Origin: an uncultured Blastocatellia bacterium
Lineage (GTDB): Bacteria > Acidobacteriota > Blastocatellia > Pyrinomonadales > Pyrinomonadaceae
Direction: 5' to 3'
Assembly: GCA_946480785.1 (NCBI GenBank)
Contig: CAMLLD010000005.1
Span: forward strand, 58,046-122,045
Length of the DNA: 64,000 nt
Shown here: positions 1 to 9,861 of the stretch, one piece after another
Numbering within the stretch: position 1 is the first letter of the stretch
Layout: every line of letters begins with the position of its first letter
The notes under the pieces: model-generated
What the model was told of the DNA's origin: nothing
The model's input: only the letters and a program-made list of their open reading frames with translations
The model's database searches: none
Program-made: the position numbers and the translations under genes

Positions 1-2395
1 ACTGCGCCGAGAGCTGCGGGTTCTGATCGATGCGCGCTTCGATCTGCAATGGCCCATCGATCAAATGCGACTTCGGGAAGTTATAAGCCAGCAACCGCCC
101 GTAGTTCTCACCGTCGCTGCGCCCCGCCATCCACCCGATCAAATTGTTTCGGTTCGACGGCGTGAACGGCAGGATCATCACAAACTCATTCTTCTGCGGC
201 TCGCCCGGCAACTGCATCAGCACGTAATACGGATCGATCGGCGTGCTCTGCTTCTTTCCCTGCTCGTCAAGCGTGAGCCGTTGTGCGATGCTCCACACGT
301 CTTCGCGCTGGAAAAACGTCCGCGGATTCTGCGTGTGATAAAGGTTGTAAACCTCACCCTGCGCGCGCAAAAGCGTTTCCGGATAACGAACGTGCGCGCG
401 CAAGTCGGCGGGCATCTCGCTCGCATCGCGAAACATGCCCGGGAAGATCCGCTGATACGCGGCGATCAGCGGGTCCTGTTTGTCGAACACGTAAAACGTC
501 GCATTGCCGTTGTAAGCATCGATCACGACCTTGACGCTGTTGCGAATGTAGTTGACCGAGTTACGCCCGACGCCGTGATGGCTCGAGTAAGGGAAGTAAG
601 CCGACTCGGTAAAGCCGTCGATGATCCAAAACAACCGGCCTTCGTTATTGACGAGGATGTACGAGTCGGGATCGTAAGTTAAAAACGGCGCGAGGCCGTC
701 GACCATCTTGTTGATGTTGCGATTGAAGAGCACGCGGCTCTCGCTCGTCACGTCGTTATTAAAAGGCAGCTTCGAGAGATCGCCGAGGCTCCACGCGAGC
801 ATCATGCGCCGCAAACGATTTCCGATTTGGATTCCGCCAGTGCCTTCATAAGTGGTGAAAGTGTTTGATTCGCCCTGCGGATAATCAAACTCTTTCTGAT
901 TCGTGCGCACGTAAACGTAGTCGTTCGTCAACTCGCCGAAATAGATTTCGGGACGCGTGACCTTAATATCGGGCGCGGTGGAATTCACCGGCATGTTCGA
1001 CAAGACAAACTGCGGCAGACCTTCGGGCGTGAAACCGTTCGCGCTGTTCATCGTCACGCCGTAACCGTGCGTGTAGAGCAATCGCTCGTTGATCCAGTTG
1101 CGTGATTGATCGGGCAGCTTGTCGTTGTTGATCTCGCGCGGCGCGATCATCATCTGCCGCGTTTGGCCGGCGACGGTGTAGCGATCGACGTCGACGTCGG
1201 GGAAGTCGTAATAAGTGCGAATCGCCTGGATCTGCCGCAGCGTGTCTTGCAGCGCCTGCCAATCCCAGAGGCGAATGTTATCGATGGTCTCGCGATTGTT
1301 CGGCAGGTCGAGGGCGTTAACGGACGTCGCCGCGTCGAAGTCGCGTAGTTCGATCTGTTCGACGCCGAAGCCGCGGCGCGTCCATTCGATGTTGTGCGTG
1401 ATGTACGGCGTTTCGCGATCGAGCTCGTTTGGTTTGACGATGAAGCCCTGAATGTACGCGGGAACCAGCACGACGCCCACGATGTACACGGCGACTGGCA
1501 ATCCGATCGCGATGAGCAGCAGGCTAAACCGCCGTACCGTAAACGCATTTATTAAAGAGACGAGCGCGCCGATGATCAGCGCCACGCACACGAAGAGCAG
1601 CGCCGGCAGCGTGTAGTTTGCTTCGGTGTAAGTGACGCCGGAAAACGTCGGATGGTCCTGCCAGAGGAAAGGGAAGCGCGAGAGATAAGTGCGCCAGCTC
1701 AGCACGAGCAACACGAGCGCAAGCGCGCAACAGACGGCGCGAAACGCCGCGCCCGACGACCAGCGCACGCTTGCTTTCAAAACCGTCTGCGGCAGACCGA
1801 GTAATGAATAAGCAACCGCCGCAACGAGGATGACGATGGCGATGCCAAACAACCACGAGCTCAGCAGATCGTAAAGCGGCAGCGAGAACAGATAGAAACC
1901 GAGCGGCTTGCCGAAGATTGGATCGTAAGTCGACGTCTGCGGCTGGTTGAGATAGAGCGCGAACTGCCGCCAACTGTCTTTCAATTGAAACCCGTAAATC
2001 AATCCGAAGAAGCCGGACACAAGCCAACCGAGCGGGCGAATAAATCGCGCGGGCGAAAATTGAAACGGCTGGTTATTGAGAACGATCGTGCGGTTTTCGA
2101 AAGCGTACGCGCCGAAGAGTCGTTGAAAGAGCAGAAACGTCGCGCTCAATAGTAGGGCAGTCAACACCGCCGAGCCGACGAAGAGCAGCGCCTTGGCTTT
2201 AAAGATGTACCAGTAGACCGAGGAGTAGCCGAGTGACCCAAACCAGAGCGCCGAAAGATAGATCGAGAGGACGCGCGAGAACGAAATGAGCAGCAGTATC
2301 GCCGCCACGATGAGCCACACCTTGAAGCGGCGTCGCCCACGGCCTACGTCAATAATGGTCGGGTTGCGCGAGTTGGCACTCACTGCCCGTAGCAT
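1..2395 (-). CDS. UPF0182 (COG1615) family membrane protein, 3' end outside window
   Basis: An uninterrupted frame runs from an ATG at 2395 to the window edge (about 798 codons), so the C-terminus is missing; family members usually have 900-1000 residues. The N-terminal third holds several hydrophobic segments (for example KVWLIVAAILLLISFSRVL). The soluble part carries the family hallmarks NWINERLLYTHGYGVTMN, RPEIYFGEL and SAYFPYSSHHGVGRNSVNYI. These proteins have multiple N-terminal membrane spans and a large extracytoplasmic domain; their biochemical role is unknown. The gene is transcribed away from the kinase gene, with a repeat block between. Family assignment is firm from the motifs; the start is the first in-frame ATG and carries no strong ribosome-binding site. 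Confidence 0.9.
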   Translation of the reverse strand, partial: MLRAVSANSRNPTIIDVGRGRRRFKVWLIVAAILLLISFSRVLSIYLSALWFGSLGYSSVYWYIFKAKALLFVGSAVLTALLLSATFLLFQRLFGAYAFENRTIVLNNQPFQFSPARFIRPLGWLVSGFFGLIYGFQLKDSWRQFALYLNQPQTSTYDPIFGKPLGFYLFSLPLYDLLSSWLFGIAIVILVAAVAYSLLGLPQTVLKASVRWSSGAAFRAVCCALALVLLVLSWRTYLSRFPFLWQDHPTFSGVTYTEANYTLPALLFVCVALIIGALVSLINAFTVRRFSLLLIAIGLPVAVYIVGVVLVPAYIQGFIVKPNELDRETPYITHNIEWTRRGFGVEQIELRDFDAATSVNALDLPNNRETIDNIRLWDWQALQDTLRQIQAIRTYYDFPDVDVDRYTVAGQTRQMMIAPREINNDKLPDQSRNWINERLLYTHGYGVTMNSANGFTPEGLPQFVLSNMPVNSTAPDIKVTRPEIYFGELTNDYVYVRTNQKEFDYPQGESNTFTTYEGTGGIQIGNRLRRMMLAWSLGDLSKLPFNNDVTSESRVLFNRNINKMVDGLAPFLTYDPDSYILVNNEGRLFWIIDGFTESAYFPYSSHHGVGRNSVNYIRNSVKVVIDAYNGNATFYVFDKQDPLIAAYQRIFPGMFRDASEMPADLRAHVRYPETLLRAQGEVYNLYHTQNPRTFFQREDVWSIAQRLTLDEQGKKQSTPIDPYYVLMQLPGEPQKNEFVMILPFTPSNRNNLIGWMAGRSDGENYGRLLAYNFPKSHLIDGPLQIEARIDQNPQLSAQ

Positions 2396-2450
2396 ACTCG
2401 CAAAGAACGCCACCGCGAAGTGCGCGTGACTAGTGGAGTGCCCGTGCTTG

Positions 2451-2656
2451 AACGCCGAAGGCGTTTGCTAGTTTCAGCCCAAGGTTGGCACAACCTTGGG
2501 TAGTACAGTATGAGAGCATCGGAACGCTGAAAGCGTTGGCAAACGCCCGTGCGTGATCTGGTCAACGCCTTCAGCGTTGGAAATCCACGACTGGTGTTCC
2601 CAGGGTTGTCGCAAGCTCCAACCTCTGGGCTGGAATTAGCAAACGCCTTCGGCGTT
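2451..2656. repeat. Interspersed palindromic repeat block between UPF0182 and kinase genes
   Basis: Two copies of a repeat lie head to head. The left arm 2451-2481 begins AACGCCGAAGGCGTTTGCTA, and the right arm 2626-2656 is its reverse complement with two mismatches over 31 bases. Each copy contains the small palindrome AACGCCGAAGGCGTT. Inside the block are related palindromes (CAACGCCTTCAGCGTTGG at 2563-2580; AAGGTTG/CAACCTT near 2480-2500). The right arm is identical over 31 bases to the repeat at 63922-63952, so this is a genome-dispersed element. The 2396-2774 gap holds no gene. Confidence 0.8.
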
Positions 2657-2774
2657 TACGGAGACCGTGAGCGGCACGCGACTTCGGCGTTTACGGTAAA
2701 CCCGTCAATCGGTGTAAACCCCGCCGAGCGTGTATAATCGCCCGGTTTGCAATGCCCGCGGTGTTTACCTACTG

Positions 2775-4370
2775 ATGCTGACGCCAGACACAATCCTTCA
2801 GGGACGCTATCGCATCGTGCGCCAACTCGGTCAGGGTGGCATGGGCGCCGTTTACGAAGCGATCGATCAGCGTCTCGACACGACCGTCGCGCTGAAGGAG
2901 ACGTTGTTCACGGACGAGCGTCTGCGCAAACAGTTCGAACGCGAGGCGCGACTGCTCGCCCGTCTGCATCATCCCGCATTGCCGCGCGTCAGCGATCATT
3001 TCTCCGAGGGCGACGGGCAGTTTCTCGTCATGCAGTTCATTCCCGGTGACGACTTGTCGGAGATGATGAACCGTAAACGCGGTCCGTTCCCGTCTGATCA
3101 AGTCCTGACTTGGGCCGATCAACTGCTCGACGCGCTCGACTACCTGCACACGCAGGATCCGCAAATCGTTCATCGCGACATCAAACCGCAAAACCTGAAA
3201 CTCACTTCGCGCGGACAGATCATCCTGCTCGACTTCGGCCTCGCGAAAGGACAAGGCGGCGACATCTCGCGCGTCACCGCCGCGAGCATCTACGGCTACA
3301 CGCCAAACTACGCGCCGCTCGAACAAATTCAGGGCCTCGGCACCGATCCGCGCAGCGATCTCTATTCACTCGGCGCCACCATCTATCACTTGATGACGGG
3401 CGTGAAACCGCCCGACGCGTTGACGCGTGCGGCGGCCTTGGTAAACGGCCAACCCGATCCACTGACGTCGGCGAGTGTCGCCAATCCCGCAATAGCGCGC
3501 GACGTCGACGAGGTGCTGAACAAAGCGATGGCCCAGAATCGCGACCAGCGTTACGCGACGGCGGCCGACATGCGCAAAGCGCTCCACGAAACTGAACAGG
3601 CGTCGACAGTCGTGAATCGTGGTGAAGCGCAGACAGTATTGTTTCCCTCGCCCGCGAAAACCATCCCGACTCCAACACAAACCGCCGCGAGTCACGAGAC
3701 TGTCCGAACCGGTGAAACTACGGTCGTACGACCGATTCAAAATCGTGCCGGTTTGCGTGTGTTGCCGTGGGCGTTGTCGTTAGCAGGACTGTTGGTCCTC
3801 GCGTGCGGCGTGTTTGCCTTCTTCGCGCTGCAGAAGCGAAACAACAACACGGTCCAGGTGACTGCGACGCCGACACCCATCGAGAGTAAGCCGGTAAGTT
3901 CCCCGAGCGCCGAACCGTCGGAAACTGAAACCGAAACTCCCGAACCCGCCGACGAAGAAGACACCGCCACCGCCAAGCCGTCGCCGAAGAAACAGGACCG
4001 TGCGTCGCGCGATCAGGAAACCGCACGCGAAGAAGAGCAGCGTGCGCGCGAAGAGGAGCGGCGACAGCGCGATGAAGAGCGAAAGAACCGCCGCGCCGAA
4101 GAGCCGCGCGTCGAGGTCGACCCGGAACACGTGGAACCGCCCGACGTGCCGACACCGCCAAACGGACGAAGACCAAATCAGCCGCGCAAGATGGAAACGC
4201 AGGTGTTACCCGGCGGTGTGATCATCCGGAAGTTTCCCAACGGTTCACAGATCATTTCAATGTCTGACGGCACGCGCATTTTCGTCAGTCCCGAGGGGAC
4301 GCGCACGACAATTCCGCCGCCGAAAAACCGTCAGAATCGGCGGCCACCGCCGGCAGCTCCGTCGCCGTAA
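2775..4370 (+). CDS. Membrane-anchored PknB-type serine/threonine protein kinase
   Basis: A 531-residue Hanks-type kinase. The glycine loop GQGGMG is at residues 19-24, the ATP-binding lysine K41 in VALKE, the catalytic loop HRDIKPQN from 133, and DFG at 153-155; APLEQ replaces the usual APE motif. All catalytic residues are present, so it should be active. After the roughly 270-residue kinase domain comes a Thr/Pro-rich linker, one membrane span ([23 protein letters not shown]), and an extracytoplasmic tail with an acidic-basic helix ([18 protein letters not shown]) and a Pro-rich end. The ATG at 2775 is chosen because the kinase domain begins right after it; an upstream ATG at 2730 would add 15 residues of no visible domain. 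Substrates are unknown. Confidence 0.93.
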   Translation: MLTPDTILQGRYRIVRQLGQGGMGAVYEAIDQRLDTTVALKETLFTDERLRKQFEREARLLARLHHPALPRVSDHFSEGDGQFLVMQFIPGDDLSEMMNRKRGPFPSDQVLTWADQLLDALDYLHTQDPQIVHRDIKPQNLKLTSRGQIILLDFGLAKGQGGDISRVTAASIYGYTPNYAPLEQIQGLGTDPRSDLYSLGATIYHLMTGVKPPDALTRAAALVNGQPDPLTSASVANPAIARDVDEVLNKAMAQNRDQRYATAADMRKALHETEQASTVVNRGEAQTVLFPSPAKTIPTPTQTAASHETVRTGETTVVRPIQNRAGLRVLPWALSLAGLLVLACGVFAFFALQKRNNNTVQVTATPTPIESKPVSSPSAEPSETETETPEPADEEDTATAKPSPKKQDRASRDQETAREEEQRAREEERRQRDEERKNRRAEEPRVEVDPEHVEPPDVPTPPNGRRPNQPRKMETQVLPGGVIIRKFPNGSQIISMSDGTRIFVSPEGTRTTIPPPKNRQNRRPPPAAPSP

Positions 4371-4408
4371 TCGCAAGTCTTAATCGCGTTGTTTCAAGGA
4401 GAAACTAA

Positions 4409-6022
4409 ATGACGAAGACGAGACTCATTCGTGTGTCTATTGTTTTGCTCGCCGTGTGCGCGCTGGTCGCAGTGCTGAACAGCGCGGGTGTAGGAGCGAA
4501 GAACGAACCAACGGCGCCAGCGAACGTTCGCATCACGCCTCCGGCGCCGGTGTTTGACGATAAGGATCGCCTCGCCGAGCTGACCCAACGCCGCGACCGC
4601 GTGGCCCAGACCATTGGACCACAGTCGTTCCTGATCCTGTTCAGCACAGAGCCGCGCGTTTACACCAACGACGTCGACTACCCGTATCGTCAGGAAAACA
4701 ATCTTTACTATCTCACCGGCTTGAAGCAAAAAGGCGCGACGCTCGTGCTGCTCCCGGGCAACACGAAGGTGCGCGAGATCCTCTTCATGCCGCGCCGCAA
4801 TCCGCTCGCGGAAACGTGGACCGGCCACATGTACAGCGCTGAAGAGGCGAGCCAACTCTCGGGCATTCGCGAGATCTGGCTAACAAGCGAGTTTGAGCCG
4901 TTCATCAAATCGTTGCGCAACCGGCAGCCGTATCGTCCGAAACCGGAGAACATCCTGCTGTCGGACCAACCCGCAACGACGACCGTGAGCAACGACAACG
5001 GCTACAACGCGCTCTTCGACGCGGCGGCCAAAAACGAAGCCGGCGTTTATCTGCTCGTGCCGGGCGCGGCTGAAAGTCGCGAGTACAAGCAGGAGCAACG
5101 CTTCGCGGCCGAGTGGGCGCAGACCGCTTCGGGCTTCAGCGTGAAGAATGCGTGGCCCGTGTTTTCGCAGATGCGTCTGGTGAAGTCGCCGATGGAGCTG
5201 CGTCTGCTGCAGCACGCGGTCGACATCAGTATCGAAGCGCATCAGCGCGCGTGGGCCATGGCGAGCACGGCGAAGTGGGAATACGAAGTCGACGCGATCA
5301 TGGCGTACACGTTCAAGCTGCGGAACGCCGACAACTGGGGTTATCCGGACATCGTCGGCTGTGGTCCAAACGCGACGACGCTTCATTACATCGAGTCGCA
5401 GGGCGCGGTAAAACCGAACGATCTGTTGCTGATGGATGTCGGCGCGGAGTACGACCATTACACGGCTGACGTGACGCGCACGTTTCCGGTGAACGGCAAG
5501 TTCAGTCCGGCGCAGGCGGAGGTCTACCAGATCGTTTACGACGCGCAGGAAGCGGTGGCGAAAGCTTCGAAGCCGGGCGCGACGTTGTCCGATGTAAACC
5601 GGGCGGGCACCGAGGTCGTGAAAGATGGGCTGTTGAAGCTGGGTCTGATCACGGACAAGGATTCAATGCCGCAGTGGCGGATGTGGTTTATGCACGGCAC
5701 GTCGCACTGGCTCGGCATGAACGTTCACGATGTTGGCGGGCCGTCGAAGATCGTGCCCGGTGTCGTGTTCACGAATGAGCCGGGGATTTACGTGCGGCCG
5801 GACGCGTTGGACCAGATGCCGTTTGGTTGGAAGCCTGAAGACTGGGATAAATTTAAAGCCGCAGTGCGACCGGCGTTTGAGAAATATAAGGGTGTCGGCG
5901 TCCGCATCGAGGATGACTTGCTCGTAACGGACAACGGCGTGAAGTGGCTTACCGAAGCGCTACCGCGCAAGATGAGCGACATCGAAGACTTCATCGCGAA
6001 AGCGCGCCGTCCGACAGAGTAA
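4409..6022 (+). CDS. Exported Xaa-Pro aminopeptidase (peptidase M24B)
   Basis: A 537-residue protein that removes N-terminal residues preceding proline. Residues 1-30 form a signal peptide (VSIVLLAVCALVAVLNSAGVGA), so it probably acts outside the cytoplasm, unlike cytosolic PepP. An aminopeptidase-P N-terminal domain follows (PYRQENNLYYLTGLKQKGA). The C-terminal creatinase-fold domain keeps the dimetal ligands: two aspartates in DVGAEYDHYTADVTRTFP, His in HGTSHWLGMNVHDVGG, Glu in NEPGIYVR and Glu in RIEDDLLV. AGGAG precedes the ATG. It follows the kinase gene by 38 bases and may be cotranscribed with it. Confidence 0.93.
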   Translation: MTKTRLIRVSIVLLAVCALVAVLNSAGVGAKNEPTAPANVRITPPAPVFDDKDRLAELTQRRDRVAQTIGPQSFLILFSTEPRVYTNDVDYPYRQENNLYYLTGLKQKGATLVLLPGNTKVREILFMPRRNPLAETWTGHMYSAEEASQLSGIREIWLTSEFEPFIKSLRNRQPYRPKPENILLSDQPATTTVSNDNGYNALFDAAAKNEAGVYLLVPGAAESREYKQEQRFAAEWAQTASGFSVKNAWPVFSQMRLVKSPMELRLLQHAVDISIEAHQRAWAMASTAKWEYEVDAIMAYTFKLRNADNWGYPDIVGCGPNATTLHYIESQGAVKPNDLLLMDVGAEYDHYTADVTRTFPVNGKFSPAQAEVYQIVYDAQEAVAKASKPGATLSDVNRAGTEVVKDGLLKLGLITDKDSMPQWRMWFMHGTSHWLGMNVHDVGGPSKIVPGVVFTNEPGIYVRPDALDQMPFGWKPEDWDKFKAAVRPAFEKYKGVGVRIEDDLLVTDNGVKWLTEALPRKMSDIEDFIAKARRPTE

Positions 6023-6038
6023 TCCCTTTTATCTGTGG

Positions 6039-6566
6039 CTAATGTTTTCGGAAAAAGTTCTTCAGCAGCCCTGAGATAAATCTCAGGGCGTTTCGAAAAA
6101 ATCCTTGTTTGGGAGGCGGCTCGCCGGGGGCCGCCTTCGCTTCTGCGCCAAGACAAGTAAAGAACTGCGCGGCCATCATCTTCGCCGTGCCCTGAATCAT
6201 CCGCTGGCCCACGCTCGCGATCGTGCCACCAACCTGCACGTCGCCCGCATACTTCACCTTCGTGATCGCGCCCTCTTGTTGCAGATCGAGATCGCCCGAA
6301 CCTTTCAAAAAGCCCGGCGCGCCTTTGCCCTCGACTACCATACGAAAGTGCTCGGGCTCGCGCAGATCCTCGAGCCGCACGCTGCCATTGAAGACCCCTT
6401 TGATCGAACCCACACCCGCACGGATCGTCGCCGAGAACGTGTTATCGCCCGTGCGTTCGAGCCGTTCGCAACCGGGAATACAACGCTGCAATACGTCGGG
6501 GTTGACGAGCGATTGATACACGCGTTCGCGTGTGGCTTCGAGATCGTGCGTGCCTTCGAGCTTCAC
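6039..6566 (-). CDS. coxG: CoxG-like SRPBCC protein of molybdenum hydroxylase operon
   Basis: A 175-residue CoxG-family protein (START/SRPBCC fold). The opening GTHDLEATRERVYQSLVNPDVLQRCIPGCERLE and the later GAPGFLKGSGDLDL are characteristic. A hydrophobic/basic C-terminus (FFRNALRFISGLLKNFFRKH) could act as a membrane anchor. In the carbon-monoxide dehydrogenase system CoxG helps recruit the enzyme to the membrane. It is the last gene of the leftward coxS-L-M-G operon, 7 bases after coxM, and its 3' end faces that of the aminopeptidase gene. Confidence 0.9.
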   Translation of the reverse strand: MKLEGTHDLEATRERVYQSLVNPDVLQRCIPGCERLERTGDNTFSATIRAGVGSIKGVFNGSVRLEDLREPEHFRMVVEGKGAPGFLKGSGDLDLQQEGAITKVKYAGDVQVGGTIASVGQRMIQGTAKMMAAQFFTCLGAEAKAAPGEPPPKQGFFRNALRFISGLLKNFFRKH

Positions 6567-6573
6567 TTGCCCT

Positions 6574-7440
6574 CTACTTCACGGCCGCCTTCGCCGCCTC
6601 GATCGCGCGCCGCGTGTGTACCTGTGCGAGGTGACAACGATAATCGCCGGACGCGTACAGATCCGAGTTTGGATCGACGCCGTCGCAAACATGCGCCGCC
6701 GCGTCAGTGATGATCTGATCGTCGAGGTTCTTGCCGCTCAATCCCGCTTCCACACCTTGCGCGCGATAAGCTTTCGCGCCGACGCCGGTCACACCGATCT
6801 GCGCCGCTTTGCACGAGCCGTCGTCATTCATCGCGAGATGAACCGCGATGCCCACGACCGCAAAACCCGACGCGGGATGCGGCACCTTTTGATAAGCCTG
6901 GCCAAAACGTCCCGCCGGTTTCGCGATGCGAATCTCGCGCAGGATCTCGCCGGGTTGCAAATCGGTCGTCAACAGATCGACAAAGAAGTCCGCCGCTTTA
7001 ACAGTGCGTTCCCCCTCTGGTCCAACAAGCACCAGATCCGCATCGAGCGCGAGCACCGCAGCGGGCCAATCACCCGCGGGATCCGAGTGCGCGATGCTGC
7101 CACCAATCGTTCCCTTGTTCCGCACCTGCACGTCGCCGATGCTCGCGGCGCACGCGGGCAGCAACGGACAGATCTGTTTCAACAAGTCTGACGATTCGAG
7201 TTGATAATGCGTCGTCGTCGCGCCGATCAGGATCTGGTTGCCCTCTTCGCGAATGTACGACAGCGACTTGATGCGCGCGATATCGACGAGCAGTTGCGGT
7301 TGCGCAAGCCGCAGCTTCATGGCGGGAATCAGACTGTGACCGCCGGCCAAAATCTTCGCGCCGTCAGGATCACTCGCGAGCAACGACACGGCCTCGTCGA
7401 GCGTCGCGGGTACTTGGTAATCGAATGCTGCCGGAATCAT
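6574..7440 (-). CDS. coxM: Molybdenum hydroxylase FAD-binding subunit (CoxM/CutM type)
   Basis: A 288-residue medium subunit that carries FAD and passes electrons from the iron-sulfur subunit to the acceptor. FAD-binding motifs are present: AGGHSLIPAMKLR near the N-terminus, IGATTTH, and GTIGGSIAHSDPAGDWPA. The length is normal for the family. The ATG overlaps the coxL stop by four bases (7437-7440), indicating translational coupling in the S-L-M-G operon. Confidence 0.94.
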   Translation of the reverse strand: MIPAAFDYQVPATLDEAVSLLASDPDGAKILAGGHSLIPAMKLRLAQPQLLVDIARIKSLSYIREEGNQILIGATTTHYQLESSDLLKQICPLLPACAASIGDVQVRNKGTIGGSIAHSDPAGDWPAAVLALDADLVLVGPEGERTVKAADFFVDLLTTDLQPGEILREIRIAKPAGRFGQAYQKVPHPASGFAVVGIAVHLAMNDDGSCKAAQIGVTGVGAKAYRAQGVEAGLSGKNLDDQIITDAAAHVCDGVDPNSDLYASGDYRCHLAQVHTRRAIEAAKAAVK

Positions 7441-9848
7441 GCGTTACCGCCTTTCTCGTTGATGATTCGCCAAACTGTTTCGGGTTTGATCGGCATGTCG
7501 AGATGTTTCACTCCGAACGGCGCGAGTGCATCGACGATCGCGCCGACGATCGCGGGCGTCGCGCCGATCGTTCCCGCTTCGCCGACGCCTTTCACGCCGA
7601 GCGGATTCACCGGCGACGGCGTCTCCGTGCGATCGAGCTCGAAGGTCGGGACGTGATGAGCACGCGGCAGCGCGTAGTCCATCAACGTGCCGGTGATCAA
7701 CTGGCCCTGTTCGTCGTAAACAACTTCTTCATACATCGCCTGACCGATCGACTGCACGATACCGCCGTGCACTTGTCCATCGACCAGCATCGGATTGATC
7801 ACTCTGCCGCAATCATCGACAGCCACGTAACGCAGCCACTTGATGTCGCCCGTTTCGCGATCGACCTCAACGACGGCGATGTGCGTGCCGAACGGAAACG
7901 TGAAATTCTTCGGCTCGAAAAAGTACGTGGCCGAAAGACCCGGCTCGGTGTCGGGCGGCAACTCTTTCGCCAGGTGCGCCGCGAGCGCGATCTCCGCGAT
8001 CGTGAGACTCGTGCGGCCTTCAGTCTGCGGTTCGGGAAGCGCGCCGGCTGGTCCTTCACCAACCGGATAGACCGGTTCGGAGCTTCCCGCCGCACCCGCT
8101 GCCGCGGCTTTCTTGACGGAGTATTTCCCGCCTTCAAACGATACTCGTTCAGCACCGGCCTGCAGCATGTGCGCGGCGATCTTCTCGGCTTTCTCTTTCA
8201 GTTTCTGCACCGCGACATAGACTGCCGTGCCGCCGACAGCCGTGGCGCGACTGCCAAACGTGCCGATGCCGTATTGGACCACGCCTGTGTCGCCGTGAAT
8301 GACTGTGACGTCGTTGATGCTGACGCCGAGTTCATCCGCGACAATCTGCGCGAACGAAGTTTCCTGTCCCTGACCGTGTGGCGACGCGCCGGTCAACACA
8401 GTGACTTTGCCCGTCGGCTCGATGCGCACGGTGGCGCTTTCCCAACCACCGGCGGGCATCGCCTGTGATGGTCCAAGCGCGCAGATCTCGACGTAAGTCG
8501 AAACACCGATGCCGATCAAGCGGCCTGCTTCACGCGCTTGTTTTTGTTGTTGGCGCAGCTCGGCGTAACCGGCGATTTGCTGTGCTTTATCGAGCGCCGC
8601 TTCGTAATCACCGCTGTCGTAATCAAGACCAGTCGCCGTGTGAAACGGAAACTCATCCTTGCCGGGAAAGTTCTTGCGCCGCACTTCCGCCGGGTCCATT
8701 CCGAGATCCAAAGCCACGAGATCGAGCGCGCGCTCCACGATGTAAGTCGCTTCGGGACGACCTGCGCCGCGATACGCGTCGGTAGCCATCTTGTTCGTGA
8801 AGACCCCCGTGATGTTGATCTGAATCGCGGGAATCCTGTATGCGCCGGAAAGCATGAGACCCGTGAGCGTCGGGATCGCGGGCGTCAGCAGTTGATGATA
8901 AGCGCCGAGATCGGCCCAGACGTTATAACGCAGGCCCAACAGCGTGCCGTCGTTTTTGAAAGCGACTTCGATGTCGCCGACTTGTCCGCGTCCGTGAATC
9001 GTCGCCTGGATGTTTTCGCGGCGCGTCTCGATCCACTTGCACGGCTTGTTGAGTTGCATCGAGATCCAGCCGAGCAACGCTTCTTCCGCGTAGACGTTGA
9101 GCTTCGACCCGAAGCCGCCGCCGACTTCCGGTGTGATCACGCGCAGCTTGTTTTCGGGCAGGCCGATCATGAGCGCGACCTGCGTGCGCATGAGGTGCGG
9201 AATCTGCGTTGACGACCAGAGCGTCAGTTCTTCTTCGCCGGGGAAGTAGCGCGCGAGCACGCCGCGCGGCTCCATTGCGATCGGCGCGAGCCGCTTGTGC
9301 CACACGCGCTGTTTGACCGTGCGCTCCGCATTCGCAAACGCGGCGTCGATGTCGCCTTCGCCCGCAGTCATCTTGTAAGCGATGTTGTCGCCGAACGACT
9401 CGTGAATCACCGTGCCACCGGCTGCAGCCTCTTCGACGTCTGTCACCACGGGCAGATCGTCGTAATCCACCATCACCAGATCGACGGCATCGCGCGCGGC
9501 GTAACGATCCGTCGCGACCACTGCCGCGATCGGATGGCCCACGAAGTAAACCTTGTCGGTCGCGAGCACGCGATGGTCCGGCACTTTCAAACCCGGCAAC
9601 GCGCCCGCGCAGGGCACTGGTCCAACTTTCTGCACGTCCTTGCCGGTGTAAACGGCGACAACGCCCGGCGCCGCGAGCGCGGCCGACGTGTCGACGCTAT
9701 TGATCTTCGCGTGCGCGTAGACCGAGCGCACAAACGCGACGTGCAGCGTGTTTGGCAGACTGATGTCGTCGACGTAATGGGCCAGGCCTTTGATCAGGCG
9801 CGGATCTTCCGTTCGTCTTACGCGTTGGCCAACGTAACTATTTGGCAT
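7437..9848 (-). CDS. coxL: Form II CoxL-like molybdopterin-binding aldehyde/xanthine oxidase family subunit
   Basis: An 803-residue catalytic large subunit binding molybdopterin cytosine dinucleotide. The active-site loop reads AYRGAGR (residues 358-364), the form II signature; true CO dehydrogenases (form I) carry AYRCSFR. The conserved catalytic glutamate is E757 in GVGEAG. Other family motifs are GGGFGSK and PHGQGQETSFAQI. The real substrate is therefore unknown and may be an aldehyde or heterocycle rather than CO. The start is the ATG at 9848, preceded by GGAGGA; an upstream in-frame start at 9890 would run into coxS. A low-complexity Ala/Gly/Pro insertion (KKAAAAGAAGSSEP) lies before the last domain. 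Confidence 0.94.
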   Translation of the reverse strand: MPNSYVGQRVRRTEDPRLIKGLAHYVDDISLPNTLHVAFVRSVYAHAKINSVDTSAALAAPGVVAVYTGKDVQKVGPVPCAGALPGLKVPDHRVLATDKVYFVGHPIAAVVATDRYAARDAVDLVMVDYDDLPVVTDVEEAAAGGTVIHESFGDNIAYKMTAGEGDIDAAFANAERTVKQRVWHKRLAPIAMEPRGVLARYFPGEEELTLWSSTQIPHLMRTQVALMIGLPENKLRVITPEVGGGFGSKLNVYAEEALLGWISMQLNKPCKWIETRRENIQATIHGRGQVGDIEVAFKNDGTLLGLRYNVWADLGAYHQLLTPAIPTLTGLMLSGAYRIPAIQINITGVFTNKMATDAYRGAGRPEATYIVERALDLVALDLGMDPAEVRRKNFPGKDEFPFHTATGLDYDSGDYEAALDKAQQIAGYAELRQQQKQAREAGRLIGIGVSTYVEICALGPSQAMPAGGWESATVRIEPTGKVTVLTGASPHGQGQETSFAQIVADELGVSINDVTVIHGDTGVVQYGIGTFGSRATAVGGTAVYVAVQKLKEKAEKIAAHMLQAGAERVSFEGGKYSVKKAAAAGAAGSSEPVYPVGEGPAGALPEPQTEGRTSLTIAEIALAAHLAKELPPDTEPGLSATYFFEPKNFTFPFGTHIAVVEVDRETGDIKWLRYVAVDDCGRVINPMLVDGQVHGGIVQSIGQAMYEEVVYDEQGQLITGTLMDYALPRAHHVPTFELDRTETPSPVNPLGVKGVGEAGTIGATPAIVGAIVDALAPFGVKHLDMPIKPETVWRIINEKGGNA

Positions 9849-9861
9849 CTCACTCCTCCAA

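Noticed and set aside
7425..8468. 347-codon open frame on the plus strand inside coxL
   Set aside because: It is the complement of a strongly conserved molybdopterin subunit, has no family motif and is Arg/Asp/His-biased as expected for an antisense shadow.
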